Origin: Cetobacterium sp050033475
Lineage (GTDB): Bacteria; Fusobacteriota; Fusobacteriia; Fusobacteriales; Fusobacteriaceae
Length of the DNA stretch: 64,000 bases
Reading direction: 5' to 3'
Assembly: GCF_050033475.1 (NCBI RefSeq)
Contig: NZ_CP188322.1
Location: 1 to 64,000 of the forward strand
The position numbers and the translations under genes are program-made. Below the pieces are notes generated by a model. It worked only from the letters and a program-made list of their open reading frames with translations. It searched no databases and was not told the origin of the DNA. Positions 33,460 through 42,137 of the stretch are shown here, piece after piece (position 1 is the stretch's first letter; each line of letters opens with the position of its first letter).

Positions 33460-34962
33460 TTATTGGTAGTTTATTAATACTCCACCTACAATGAATAATG
33501 AACCAAATAAAAATAGTAATAACTGAAATTTTATTTGATATTTTGCCCATTTTCCCCATTCAATTTTAGCAATTCCTAAAATTGCCATTAAAATACCAGA
33601 AGTTGGAACAATCATATTTGTAAATCCATCTCCCAGTTGGAATGCTAAAACTGCTACTTGTCTTGGAACTCCTACTAAATCAGATAGAGGAGCCATAATT
33701 GGCATTGTTAAAGCTGCTTGACCTGAACCAGAAACAACAAAGAAATTAAATACTGACTGGAATATATACATAAACCAAGCTGATATGGAAGCATGCATTC
33801 CTTGTAATCCTGCAGCAACCCAATTTAAAACTGTGTTTAATACGGTAGGATTTCCTGCATCTGTTCCTCCTAATACTAAAACAATTCCTTTGGCCATTCC
33901 AACTATTATTGCAGCACCAACTAATTCCTCTGCACCTTTTCTAAATGAAATTGCAATATCATTGACACACATATCATTTAGCTTGAAGATAACTCCTATA
34001 ATTCCTGAAACAACTCCAATTATTACAAACTGTGTTGCTATTTCTGGAATATAATATCCAAATCCAATTACTCCATAGATTATCCATATCATTCCAAGTA
34101 ATAATACTAAAAGAACTAATTTATGTCCTAAAGTAAAAGGTATATGTTTTTCTTCCTCTTCTTTAAAATCATCTCTAAATTCCTTATCACTTTCATAAGC
34201 TAAGGATGATTCTGGATTTTCTTTTACTTTTTTTGCATATTTCATTGTATATAAAACTCCAAATCCAGTAAAAAATACCCACATAACTATTCTATACATA
34301 GCTCCTGATAATACAGGGATTCCTGCAACTCCTTGAGCTATAGCAACACTGAATGGATTCATCCAAGAAGTTGCAAATCCAATTTGTGTAGAAATATAAC
34401 ACATTAAAATTCCCGTAATAGAATCATAACCCATACCTACAACAATTGGAATCAATATCATTGCAAAGGGAATAGCTTCTTCTCCCATTCCAAATACTGC
34501 TCCACCTAAAGAAAAAAGTACAAATACTAAGGGAACTAATAAAAATTCCGATCCTTTAGTTTTCTTTATTAAATGTAATATTCCTGCTTCAACAGCTTTG
34601 GTTCTTAAAATTATTCCAAAAGCTCCACCAGTTATTAGGATAAATGCGATAATTCCTACTGCAGTTCCCCATTTATCTCCACTAACTATTCCTTCAAATA
34701 CATAGTTAGAAATTCCAATTTCACCATTTGGTGCAAAAAATGGAACTGGTTTTGTCAAGGGTTGTCCTTGCTCACTTAATTGATAATGAAAACTTCCAGG
34801 AATCGGTACAACTCTAGTCTTTGAAATTCCTGTTTCTGTCATGTAACTTACCTTATGCATATCAAAACTACCCACAGGTACTACATATGTTAAAAATGCC
34901 GCAAATAAAATTACAAAAAATATTATAATGTACGTATCTGGCATTTTAAAATTTTTTTTCAT
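33460..34962 (-). CDS. YfcC-family carrier, second copy
   Basis: 500 residues with about 12 membrane spans, same family as the gene at 17825-19237. Matching features are the opening DTYIIIFFVILFAAFLTYVV and PVGSF, the QIGFATSWMNPFSVAIAQGV segment and the SGSGQAALTMPIMAPLSDL segment near the C-terminus. Substrate unknown; amino acid or peptide transport is likely in an amino-acid-fermenting organism. It ends ten bases from the promoter of the histidine-leader operon and has no clear terminator, so some read-through into that operon is possible. Start ATG follows GGGGGAG. Confidence 0.85.
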   Translation of the reverse strand: MKKNFKMPDTYIIIFFVILFAAFLTYVVPVGSFDMHKVSYMTETGISKTRVVPIPGSFHYQLSEQGQPLTKPVPFFAPNGEIGISNYVFEGIVSGDKWGTAVGIIAFILITGGAFGIILRTKAVEAGILHLIKKTKGSEFLLVPLVFVLFSLGGAVFGMGEEAIPFAMILIPIVVGMGYDSITGILMCYISTQIGFATSWMNPFSVAIAQGVAGIPVLSGAMYRIVMWVFFTGFGVLYTMKYAKKVKENPESSLAYESDKEFRDDFKEEEEKHIPFTLGHKLVLLVLLLGMIWIIYGVIGFGYYIPEIATQFVIIGVVSGIIGVIFKLNDMCVNDIAISFRKGAEELVGAAIIVGMAKGIVLVLGGTDAGNPTVLNTVLNWVAAGLQGMHASISAWFMYIFQSVFNFFVVSGSGQAALTMPIMAPLSDLVGVPRQVAVLAFQLGDGFTNMIVPTSGILMAILGIAKIEWGKWAKYQIKFQLLLFLFGSLFIVGGVLINYQ

Positions 34963-35044
34963 TTGTCTCCCCCTCAGTACGTATTAATTTAAAAACACCT
35001 TTGAGTATAGATCACTTTTATTAATAATTCAATAATTTTTTTGT

Positions 35045-35062
35045 AAAATATTCGAACATTTT
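35045..35062. promoter_or_regulatory. Imperfect palindrome upstream of the second YfcC gene
   Basis: AAAATATT-CG-AACATTTT has one mismatched pair. Its AACATTTT half resembles the arms of the perfect palindrome at 19261-19289 upstream of the other YfcC gene. Confidence 0.35.
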
Positions 35063-35082
35063 ACTTTTCCAGACGGAAAATA

Positions 35083-35679
35083 CTAATTATTAGGACTCAT
35101 TGGTACACTTACATAAACAATTTTATTAGAATTTTCATTTACATATGGTGCAATTCCTGAAACTAAATAAGGGAAAGAATCTCTCAATTCAGAATCTGAA
35201 CTTTTTAAAGTTCCTACAACTTGCCATATTGGATTATTATTTTTATCGTAGGCTGAAACTTCTAATTTTTTTACAAAATATGTAGATGCTTCAACGGAAT
35301 TTGTCCAAGTTGTTCCATAGTATCCACCATAAACCCCACCATAGTAACCTGCTCCCCACCATGGATTTACAGGAACTTGGTAAGATTGTACAGAAGTAAA
35401 TGGTCCTGAAACATCATAATTGTAATTAATTATATACTGTGCATATTTTTTGTCGTTTAAACGAGTATACCCCTTTGTTCCTAACATATATTGAAGTTGT
35501 GATGCAAAATAATCCTGTTGTAATTGCATCCCTTGGGTATTTGTTGTTAAATAATAAGTTCCTCCAAAGGTATTATGAGTAGAGTAAGAATCTACAGCTA
35601 CTACTTTACTTTGAACAGAACTACATCCCTGAATCATAAGCATTATAATTCCAAATATTAGAATATAAATTTTTTTCAT
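35083..35679 (-). CDS. Lipoprotein with DUF4136-like domain
   Basis: 198 residues. A lipoprotein signal MKKIYILIFGIIMLMIQGC gives a lipid-modified cysteine at residue 19. The body resembles DUF4136-type outer-membrane-associated lipoproteins (QLQYMLGTKGYTRL and IINYNYDVSG near the N-terminus). A Gly/Tyr/Trp-rich stretch (NPWWGAGYYGGVYGGYYG, about 104-121) is conspicuous. Function unknown. The ATG at 35679 is chosen because GGAGG lies just upstream, inside a longer reading frame. It is 13 bases downstream of pdxR on the same strand; any functional link is unclear. Confidence 0.7.
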   Translation of the reverse strand: MKKIYILIFGIIMLMIQGCSSVQSKVVAVDSYSTHNTFGGTYYLTTNTQGMQLQQDYFASQLQYMLGTKGYTRLNDKKYAQYIINYNYDVSGPFTSVQSYQVPVNPWWGAGYYGGVYGGYYGTTWTNSVEASTYFVKKLEVSAYDKNNNPIWQVVGTLKSSDSELRDSFPYLVSGIAPYVNENSNKIVYVSVPMSPNN

Positions 35680-35692
35680 ATACTCCTCCATA

Positions 35693-37030
35693 TTATTTAT
35701 TTATATATTTATTTTTACTAGATTTATTAATAATTTCTTTTATCTTTTCTATTCCTATCTTTATATTTTCCAGAGATTCTCTGGCAAAACTAAATCTAAA
35801 ATAATTGTTATATTTTTCTGAAAATAAAATTCCCGGACCGATACCAATATTAAATTTCAAAAGTTGATTTTGTAAATAGAGAGCATCTATATTTTTAATC
35901 TTTAGCCAAAAAAATAATCCTCCCTGGGGACTGTGGACAATTTCTATATTTTTACAATTTTCTAAAAGGGATTCAACTAAAAAAAATTTTTCCTCATAAT
36001 TTTTTTTTAAATTTTGAATATGATTTTCCCAAGTTTTCTCCTTAAAAAAATAATAAAAAGCTCTTTGATTTAAGGAAGATGTAAAATAATTTCCTTTAAA
36101 AAAAATATTTTCAAAGGATAGTTTCAAAGAACTAGGCAATAAAATATAGGATAATTTAAATCCTGGATTGAATATTTTTGAAAAACTTTTAAGATATATT
36201 ACTCTATCATAATTATCTAGAGATTTCAAAAGAATTGAATTTTTTTTATAATTTAATTCGGACATTGTATCATCTTCTAAAATATAAAAATCATATTTCT
36301 CTGCAAGTTTTATTAAATTTTTCATTTTCTCTTCACTGAGAGATATTCCTGTGGGATTATGGAAGTTTGGAATTGTATATAATAATTTAATTCTATATTT
36401 TTTTAAAAAATTTTCTAATTTTTTTAAATTTATTCCATCTTCCTCCATGGGGATTTCTAAGGGTGTTATTCCTAACTCTTTAAATATATTAAAAACTTCT
36501 GGATAGTAGGGAGATTCAATAGCTATATAATTATTTTGATATATTAAATTTTTAAAAATAATTTCTATAGCATTTTTTGTACCAGGAATAATATAAATGG
36601 AATCTTCTCTAACTTTTATAAATTTCTTTGCAAGTTTAAAAGATATTTCCCTTCGCAGTGGTAAATATCCTTGAGACTCTTCATATTCTAAAGATTTTGC
36701 TCCATAATTATCTAAAACTTTTATCACACTATTCTTAAACTCTTCTAAGGGAAAAATATTACTTCTAGGAATTGCACTTTTAAAATCTAAGGAATAGGGC
36801 TTTTTTATATCTTCAGTTCTATAGGAATTACAAATAAAAATTCCCTTCTTTGGTTTTATTACTATTAAATTATCTTCTTTCAATTTATCTAAGGCTTTTT
36901 GAATTGTAGATTTATTATATGAAAACATAGTAACTAATTCTCTAATTGAAGGAAGTTTATTCTTATATTTATTTTTTAAAATTTCTTTTTTTAAAACAGA
37001 ATATACTTCTAAATACTTTAATTTTTCCAT
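35693..37030 (-). CDS. pdxR: MocR-type GntR regulator of pyridoxal phosphate synthesis
   Basis: 445 residues: an N-terminal GntR winged helix (about 1-70, KLPSIRELVTMFSYNKSTIQ) joined to an aminotransferase-like domain with YTIPNFHNPTGISLS, the PLP aspartate region ILEDDTMSEL and the PLP lysine in KSFSKIF. Such PdxR proteins sense PLP and activate pdxST while repressing themselves. The gene is divergent from pdxS, the classical arrangement. The start at 37030 is preceded by AAGGAG; the longer reading frame would run through the operator and promoter. A perfect TGTACCGGTACA palindrome overlaps its own transcription start region. Confidence 0.9.
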   Translation of the reverse strand: MEKLKYLEVYSVLKKEILKNKYKNKLPSIRELVTMFSYNKSTIQKALDKLKEDNLIVIKPKKGIFICNSYRTEDIKKPYSLDFKSAIPRSNIFPLEEFKNSVIKVLDNYGAKSLEYEESQGYLPLRREISFKLAKKFIKVREDSIYIIPGTKNAIEIIFKNLIYQNNYIAIESPYYPEVFNIFKELGITPLEIPMEEDGINLKKLENFLKKYRIKLLYTIPNFHNPTGISLSEEKMKNLIKLAEKYDFYILEDDTMSELNYKKNSILLKSLDNYDRVIYLKSFSKIFNPGFKLSYILLPSSLKLSFENIFFKGNYFTSSLNQRAFYYFFKEKTWENHIQNLKKNYEEKFFLVESLLENCKNIEIVHSPQGGLFFWLKIKNIDALYLQNQLLKFNIGIGPGILFSEKYNNYFRFSFARESLENIKIGIEKIKEIINKSSKNKYINK

Positions 37031-37043
37031 ATTAAAAACTCCT

Positions 37044-37055
37044 TGTACCGGTACA
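37044..37055. promoter_or_regulatory. Palindromic operator, candidate PdxR site
   Basis: TGTACCGGTACA is a perfect 12-base palindrome. It lies between the pdxR start codon and the pdxR -10 box, and 16 bases upstream of the pdxS -35 box. That position fits both autorepression and activation of pdxST. Confidence 0.6.
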
Positions 37056-37061
37056 GTTTTT

Positions 37062-37089
37062 CCTATATCGATTGTTTTTCTTTTATCAA
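37062..37089 (-). promoter_or_regulatory. Promoter of pdxR
   Basis: Minus strand TTGATA, a 16-base spacer and TATAGG, overlapping the divergent pdxS promoter. Confidence 0.5.
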
Positions 37090-37100
37090 TTATATATACT
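37072..37100 (+). promoter_or_regulatory. Promoter of pdxST
   Basis: TTGTTT (37072-37077), a 17-base spacer and TATACT (37095-37100). The weak -35 fits a promoter needing an activator. Confidence 0.6.
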
Positions 37101-37135
37101 TGTGACAGAAAAAGCAATTAAAGGAGGAGTATAAT

Positions 37136-38017
37136 ATGGAAGAAAATAGAGTTCAATTAAATCGTAATTTAGCACAGATGTTAAAGGGTGGAGTTATAAT
37201 GGACGTAACTACTCCAGAGGAAGCAAAAATTGCTGAAGCTGCAGGAGCTTGTGCTGTTATGGCATTGGAAAAAGTTCCAGCAGATATTAGAAAATTTGGT
37301 GGAGTGGCTAGAATGTCTGACCCTAAAATGATTAAAGAAATTCAAAAAGCTGTTTCTATTCCTGTTATGGCTAAAGTTAGAATAGGACATTTTGTTGAAG
37401 CACAAATTTTAGAAGCTTTAGAAATTGATTATATTGATGAAAGTGAAGTTTTAACACCAGCTGATGATAGATTCCACATTAACAAACATAATTTCAAAGT
37501 TCCCTTTGTATGCGGAGCAAAAAATTTAGGTGAGGCTCTTAGAAGAATCGGTGAAGGAGCAACTATGATCCGTACTAAGGGAGAACCTGGAACAGGAGAT
37601 GTTATTGAAGCTGTTAAACATATGAGAGCTATGAATGATGAAATCAGAAAACTAAAAGGTCTATCTGAAGATGAATTATTTAATAAAGCTAAAGAATTAG
37701 GAGCTCCTTTAGATTTAGTTCAATACGTACATAAAAATGGATGTTTACCAGTTGTTAACTTTGCAGCTGGTGGAATTGCAACTCCTGCAGATGCGGCAAT
37801 GATGATGCAACTAGGTTGTGATGGTGTCTTTGTAGGTTCTGGTATTTTTAAATCTGGAGATCCCGCTAAAAGAGCCAGTGCAATTGTTAAGGCCGTAACA
37901 AATTATAATAATCCTCAAATAATTGCTGAAGTTTCAGAAGATTTAGGTGAAGCTATGGTTGGAATTGGAATAAGTACTATAAAAGATGAGGATAAAATGT
38001 CTGAAAGAGGTTGGTAA
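37136..38017 (+). CDS. pdxS: Pyridoxal 5'-phosphate synthase, PdxS subunit
   Basis: 293 residues, the normal PdxS length. The N-terminal LAQMLKGGVIMDVTTPEEAKIAE, VPADIRKFGGVARMSDP, AKVRIGHFVEAQILE and ESEVLTPADD segments (quoted in parts) are nearly invariant in the family. It builds PLP from ribose 5-phosphate, glyceraldehyde 3-phosphate and ammonia supplied by PdxT, in a 12+12 complex. The ribosome site AAAGGAGGAG is strong. pdxT starts two bases after its stop codon. Confidence 0.97.
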   Translation: MEENRVQLNRNLAQMLKGGVIMDVTTPEEAKIAEAAGACAVMALEKVPADIRKFGGVARMSDPKMIKEIQKAVSIPVMAKVRIGHFVEAQILEALEIDYIDESEVLTPADDRFHINKHNFKVPFVCGAKNLGEALRRIGEGATMIRTKGEPGTGDVIEAVKHMRAMNDEIRKLKGLSEDELFNKAKELGAPLDLVQYVHKNGCLPVVNFAAGGIATPADAAMMMQLGCDGVFVGSGIFKSGDPAKRASAIVKAVTNYNNPQIIAEVSEDLGEAMVGIGISTIKDEDKMSERGW

Positions 38018-38019
38018 TT

Positions 38020-38601
38020 ATGATTATAGGTGTTTTAGCTCTTCAAGGAGCATTTAGAGAACATATAGAAATCTTAAAAAAATTATCAATAGAAGCCAAG
38101 GAAATTCGTTGTATCCATGACTTAGATAATATTGATGGTCTTATAATTCCCGGTGGAGAAAGTACTGCCATTGGAAAACTTCTAGTTGAATTAAATATAA
38201 AAAATAAATTGAAAGATATGATTAAAAATGGATTTCCTGTATTTGGTACCTGTGCTGGTATGATTATACTAGCAAAGAAATTAACCAATGACAATTTACA
38301 GCATCTAGGTGTTTTAGATATTGAAGTTAAAAGAAATGCCTATGGTCGTCAATTGGGAAGCTTTATAACCATGGGACATTTTGATGGTATTGATGGAGAA
38401 GTTCAAATGGTTTTCATAAGAGCTCCCTATATTGAAAAAGTCGGAAAAGATATTAAAATTTTATCTATAGTTGATAATAATATTGTTGCCGCAAGAAGTA
38501 AAAATATCCTAGTAACTTCCTTTCATCCAGAACTTACAAAGGATACAAGAGTTCACCAATACTTTTTAAATATGTGTAAAAAAGAATCCTCTACCAATTA
38601 A
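38020..38601 (+). CDS. pdxT: Pyridoxal 5'-phosphate synthase, glutaminase subunit PdxT
   Basis: 193 residues. GVLALQGAFREHIEIL opens the class I glutamine amidotransferase, the nucleophile cysteine lies in FGTCAGMI (near 79), GGESTAIG forms the substrate loop, and the His-Glu pair is in SFHPELTKD. It hydrolyses glutamine and channels ammonia to PdxS. The ATG at 38020 is used; an upstream in-frame TTG would overlap the pdxS stop, whereas GAGG lies at the right distance from the ATG. A strong terminator follows. Confidence 0.96.
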   Translation: MIIGVLALQGAFREHIEILKKLSIEAKEIRCIHDLDNIDGLIIPGGESTAIGKLLVELNIKNKLKDMIKNGFPVFGTCAGMIILAKKLTNDNLQHLGVLDIEVKRNAYGRQLGSFITMGHFDGIDGEVQMVFIRAPYIEKVGKDIKILSIVDNNIVAARSKNILVTSFHPELTKDTRVHQYFLNMCKKESSTN

Positions 38602-38615
38602 GGTAGAGGATTTTT
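38584..38615. terminator. Bidirectional terminator between pdxT and glnN
   Basis: AATCCTCTACC and GGTAGAGGATT pair around AATTAA, overlapping the last pdxT codons, with a T run to the right. Confidence 0.88.
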
Positions 38616-38616
38616 A

Positions 38617-40725
38617 TTACAATCTAAATAATAAATCTTCATAAGTTGGAACTGGCCATAAATCCTTTGCAACTTGTAACTCTAATAGATCTACATATTT
38701 TTTTAATTCTCCTAAAAGTGGAACTATTTCTCCATCTAGGAATAAAGTTTTATTATATAATTCATCTATTGTTGTAATCTTAGGCAATAATCCCTCAATT
38801 TGAGATAAAATTGTTTTTAATTTTTCCTTATGTGTAAGTAATTTTATTAGATGAGCTTTATCCGCAGCGATTACTTCTTCTATTCCTAAAGCCTCTCTTA
38901 TTGCATTAATATTATTTGCCATTAAAGTTCCATGCTTAATAACTGCTGGATAAATTTCACTTCTTGCAATTCTCACAGCACTTGAAGCTTCTATTTGAAT
39001 TTGTTTTATATATCTTTCACAGTAAACCTTATATCTAGCTTCTAATTCTTCCTTTGATAAAACCTTTGTTTCTTGGAATAAATCTATAATGTCTTTTCTC
39101 AGATATACAGGTAAAGCTTCTACAGTTTTAGATAAATTCTCTAATCCTCTTCTATTGGCTTCTTGAACCCAACTATTATCATATCCATTTCCACTAAATA
39201 TTATTCTTTTATGTTTTTTATATCTATCTTTTAATAATTTTATTATATTCTTTTTTAAAGTATGTTCAGTAGATTTACTTAAAAACTCAGCATATTCACT
39301 TAAAACTTTTCCAACTATAGTATTTATTACAAATGCTGGAGTGGAAGCTGAGGCACTTGAACCTGGCATTCTAAACTCAAATTTATTTCCAGTGAATGCA
39401 AAAGGTGATGTTCTATTTCTATCTGAAACATCTTGAGCTATCTTTGGAAAATTCTTTACTCCTATTTCCAATAAGCTTTGTTCTGCTGAATCCACAGGAA
39501 TATTTCCTATATTTTCTAGAATATTATCTAGGGCATCTCCTAAAAATATTGAAATTATTGCTGGAGGTGCTTCATGTCCACCAAGTCTATGATCATTTCC
39601 TGGAGTTGCTGATGTTGCTCTTAAAAGAGCAGAATATCTATCAATTCCTTCGATAATTGCCATTAAATATATTAAAAAATCTAATTTTTCTTCTGTTAAA
39701 GAATTTGGATCTAATAAATTGTCACCATTTTCTGTCGCTAAGGACCAGTTACAATGTTTTCCTGAACCATTAACTCCTTCAAAGGGCTTTTCATGTAATA
39801 AAGCAGCTAAATCATGTCTATCTGCAACTTTTTTTATTATATCCATTGTCAATTGATTTTGATCAACTGCTACATTGGCAGTGGAAAACATTAAGGCTAT
39901 TTCAAATTGATTTGGTGCAACTTCGTTATGTTTAGTCTTAGCAATTATTCCTATTCTCCATAACTCACCATCTAATTCGTTCATAAATTTTTCCACACGT
40001 TCTTTTATTGTTCCATAATAATGATCATTTAATTCTTGTCCCTTAGGTGGTAAAGTTCCAAATATCGTTCTTCCCGACAACATTAAATCCTGACGTTTTT
40101 CCCAGAATTTTTTCTCTACTAAGAAATATTCTTGCTCGATTCCCAAGGTATTAATAATTTTTTCTGAATTTTCATAACCTAAAATATTTCTTATTTTAGA
40201 AACTTGCTCTGTAACATAGTCTATGGATCTTAACAGGGGAACTTTTTTATCTAGAGCTTCTCCATTATATCCAATAAAAGCCGTAGGAATATATAGGGAT
40301 TTTGATCCCTCTTCTCCTCTTAAAAACATTGGCGATTGTACATCCCAAGCAGTATATCCCCTTGCTTCAAAAGTAGATCTAATTCCTCCATTTGGAAAAG
40401 ATGAAGTATCTGCTTCTCCTTTAATTAATTCTTTTCCTGAAAATTGAGATAGAATTGTTCCATCTGGTCCTATTGAAATAAATGAATCATGTTTCTCTGC
40501 AGTAAGCTCTGTTAAAGGTTGAAACCAATGAGTAAAATGAGTAGCACCATTTTCAATAGCCCAATTTTTTACACAATTGGCTATTATATCAGCAACCTCA
40601 AGAGATAATTCTTTTTCTCCTCTTTGAACAGCTTTAAAAGTCTTAAAAATAGAATTAGGAACTCTATTTTTTAATTCATTTTCTGTAAAGCAACAAGTAC
40701 CATAAACTTCTAACATATTTTTCAT
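38617..40725 (-). CDS. glnN: Glutamine synthetase type III
   Basis: 702 residues, the size of the GSIII (GlnN) group, much longer than GSI. The GSIII-specific N-terminal RVPNSIFKTF and WFQPLTELTAEKHDSF, the catalytic LGIEQEYFLVEK, KHNEVAPNQFEIA, the ATP segment VNGSGKHCNWSLAT and PGNDHRLGGHEAPP are present (quoted in parts). It makes glutamine from glutamate, ammonia and ATP. GSIII is common in Bacteroidetes, Fusobacteria and some Firmicutes. It is monocistronic under a strong promoter. The product supplies glutamine used by the neighbouring PdxT and PyrG, but no direct link is implied. Confidence 0.96.
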   Translation of the reverse strand: MKNMLEVYGTCCFTENELKNRVPNSIFKTFKAVQRGEKELSLEVADIIANCVKNWAIENGATHFTHWFQPLTELTAEKHDSFISIGPDGTILSQFSGKELIKGEADTSSFPNGGIRSTFEARGYTAWDVQSPMFLRGEEGSKSLYIPTAFIGYNGEALDKKVPLLRSIDYVTEQVSKIRNILGYENSEKIINTLGIEQEYFLVEKKFWEKRQDLMLSGRTIFGTLPPKGQELNDHYYGTIKERVEKFMNELDGELWRIGIIAKTKHNEVAPNQFEIALMFSTANVAVDQNQLTMDIIKKVADRHDLAALLHEKPFEGVNGSGKHCNWSLATENGDNLLDPNSLTEEKLDFLIYLMAIIEGIDRYSALLRATSATPGNDHRLGGHEAPPAIISIFLGDALDNILENIGNIPVDSAEQSLLEIGVKNFPKIAQDVSDRNRTSPFAFTGNKFEFRMPGSSASASTPAFVINTIVGKVLSEYAEFLSKSTEHTLKKNIIKLLKDRYKKHKRIIFSGNGYDNSWVQEANRRGLENLSKTVEALPVYLRKDIIDLFQETKVLSKEELEARYKVYCERYIKQIQIEASSAVRIARSEIYPAVIKHGTLMANNINAIREALGIEEVIAADKAHLIKLLTHKEKLKTILSQIEGLLPKITTIDELYNKTLFLDGEIVPLLGELKKYVDLLELQVAKDLWPVPTYEDLLFRL

Positions 40726-40792
40726 GAAAAAAATCCTCCTGAGATTGTTTTGTATTGTCGAATAATATTCATTATTGTAAAACTTTTTAAAT

Positions 40793-40821
40793 ACTATATA
40801 TCATACAGATTAATATGTCAA
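40793..40821 (-). promoter_or_regulatory. Promoter of glnN
   Basis: Minus strand TTGACA, a 17-base spacer and TATAGT, about 70 bases before glnN. An 11-base palindrome GAATAATATTC lies in the leader at 40759-40769. Confidence 0.8.
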
Positions 40822-40827
40822 CAAAAA

Positions 40828-40858
40828 ACAAAAAAAGTTGTTACATGTAACAACTTTT
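40828..40858 (-). terminator. Intrinsic terminator of the IclR operon
   Basis: AAAGTTGTTACATGTAACAACTTT is self-complementary, and the minus strand continues into seven T residues. (Positions 40833-40858 form the stem.). Confidence 0.88.
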
Positions 40859-40872
40859 AATGTATCTGCATT

Positions 40873-41628
40873 TTAATATCCTAATTCTTTAGACAAGTTT
40901 TTACTTGCCTCTACCATTTTTTTCGAAAGAGGTTTTAAAATTTTATTTAATTTTTCCTTTGTAGCCATAATAGAAATCGTTCCAATAAATTCACCTTTAA
41001 CTTTAAATATTGGAACAGATATACAATAAATTCCTTCCTCTACTTCAGATTGCTCTAAGGAATAACCTTGTTTTTGTATTTTTTCAATTTCAGTAAATAA
41101 AGATTCCTTATCCATAATTGTTGTATTAGTATATTTTGTAATTTCATTATTATCAAAAAGTTTATCTATATTTATTTCCTTAGAATAAGCCAGAGCTAAC
41201 TTTCCAGAAGCTGATGCATTTAAAGGAATTTTTTTTATGGAGGTACTTATTGCATAATATAAATTAGGAGAAATAACTCTCTCAACTAAATGTAAATGTT
41301 TATTTTTATAGAAAAATATATTAACTGTCACAGAAAAATTTTGAGAAATATCTTCTAAATATTTTCTTCCTAAATTTTTTAATATAATTTCTTCAGAGAT
41401 AAAAAAACTTTTTTCTAAAAATGCAGGTCCCAAGGAATAATCACTGGTCTCATGATTTTGTTCAATAAAAGAATTTTTTACTAAAGTTGTTATAATTCCA
41501 TGAACAGTACTTTTACTTAATTTTACCTTACCACTTATTTCTTTCAATGAAAGCTCACATTCAGATTCTGTAAAACAATTGATAATATCAATTGCCCTTT
41601 GCACAGATTGAATAACTTTTCCTTCCAT
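40873..41628 (-). CDS. IclR-family transcriptional regulator
   Basis: 251 residues: N-terminal winged helix (about 5-65, AIDIINCFTESECELSLKEI and LSKSTVHGIITTL) and a C-terminal GAF-like effector domain with NASASGKLALAYS and YSLEQSEVEEGIYCISVPIF (split features near 140 and 195). IclR proteins control carbon catabolic genes; the target here is unknown. The ATG at 41628 is one base after the stop codon of the lipoprotein gene; an upstream TTG would give overlap and lacks a ribosome site. Third gene of a small leftward operon. Confidence 0.88.
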   Translation of the reverse strand: MEGKVIQSVQRAIDIINCFTESECELSLKEISGKVKLSKSTVHGIITTLVKNSFIEQNHETSDYSLGPAFLEKSFFISEEIILKNLGRKYLEDISQNFSVTVNIFFYKNKHLHLVERVISPNLYYAISTSIKKIPLNASASGKLALAYSKEINIDKLFDNNEITKYTNTTIMDKESLFTEIEKIQKQGYSLEQSEVEEGIYCISVPIFKVKGEFIGTISIMATKEKLNKILKPLSKKMVEASKNLSKELGY

Positions 41629-41629
41629 T

Positions 41630-42118
41630 TTACTCAACTCCAAAATGTTCTCTTCCTATAAAATTACCATTTTCATCATATTTATATGTTAATCCCGATA
41701 TTTTATCATCCGATTCTTTTCTTGTTTCTAAAACTTTTCCATCATTTCTATATAAAATTATATCTTTGTCACCATTTTCAGAATAATGAGTTAACTTAGA
41801 TATTCCACCATTATTATAATATTCGATCCATTCTCCTATTTTTTTACCATTTTCAGAGTAACGACCTCTTTCTTTTATTTTTCCATCATTATAATATGCA
41901 TTATATTCACCATGTAAAACTCCATTATTATAGAATCCAACATAGGCTACAATTCCATCATTATAAATTCCATACCATTCTCCGTCACGTTTTCCATCTT
42001 TACTGTATTTTCCTTGAGAATGACCATTTGTTAAATCATTTTCTACTCTTACTGCATCAGTATTTGTACATCCCATAAGTACAAAAGCCGTTATTAATGC
42101 CACTATATATTTTTTCAT
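41630..42118 (-). CDS. Lipoprotein with YwqK/MORN-like repeats
   Basis: 162 residues. A lipoprotein signal ends MGC at residue 16. The body has five or so tandem repeats of the form YxNGxxxGEWxxYYNDG (for example GKYSKDGKRDGEWYGIYNDG and GRYSENGKKIGEWIEYYNNG), the MORN_2/YwqK antitoxin-type repeat. It should be a repeated beta-hairpin protein anchored in a membrane facing outward. Function unknown; surface or envelope role inferred. The gene sits 19 bases after the unknown gene at 42138 and abuts the IclR regulator, so the three share a transcript. Confidence 0.78.
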   Translation of the reverse strand: MKKYIVALITAFVLMGCTNTDAVRVENDLTNGHSQGKYSKDGKRDGEWYGIYNDGIVAYVGFYNNGVLHGEYNAYYNDGKIKERGRYSENGKKIGEWIEYYNNGGISKLTHYSENGDKDIILYRNDGKVLETRKESDDKISGLTYKYDENGNFIGREHFGVE

Positions 42119-42137
42119 AATATTCTCCTCTATAATA

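Noticed and set aside
35064..35079. TTTTCC-AGAC-GGAAAA as a terminator of the lipoprotein gene.
   Set aside because: The stem is perfect but only six pairs and lacks a T run on the minus strand; left unassigned.
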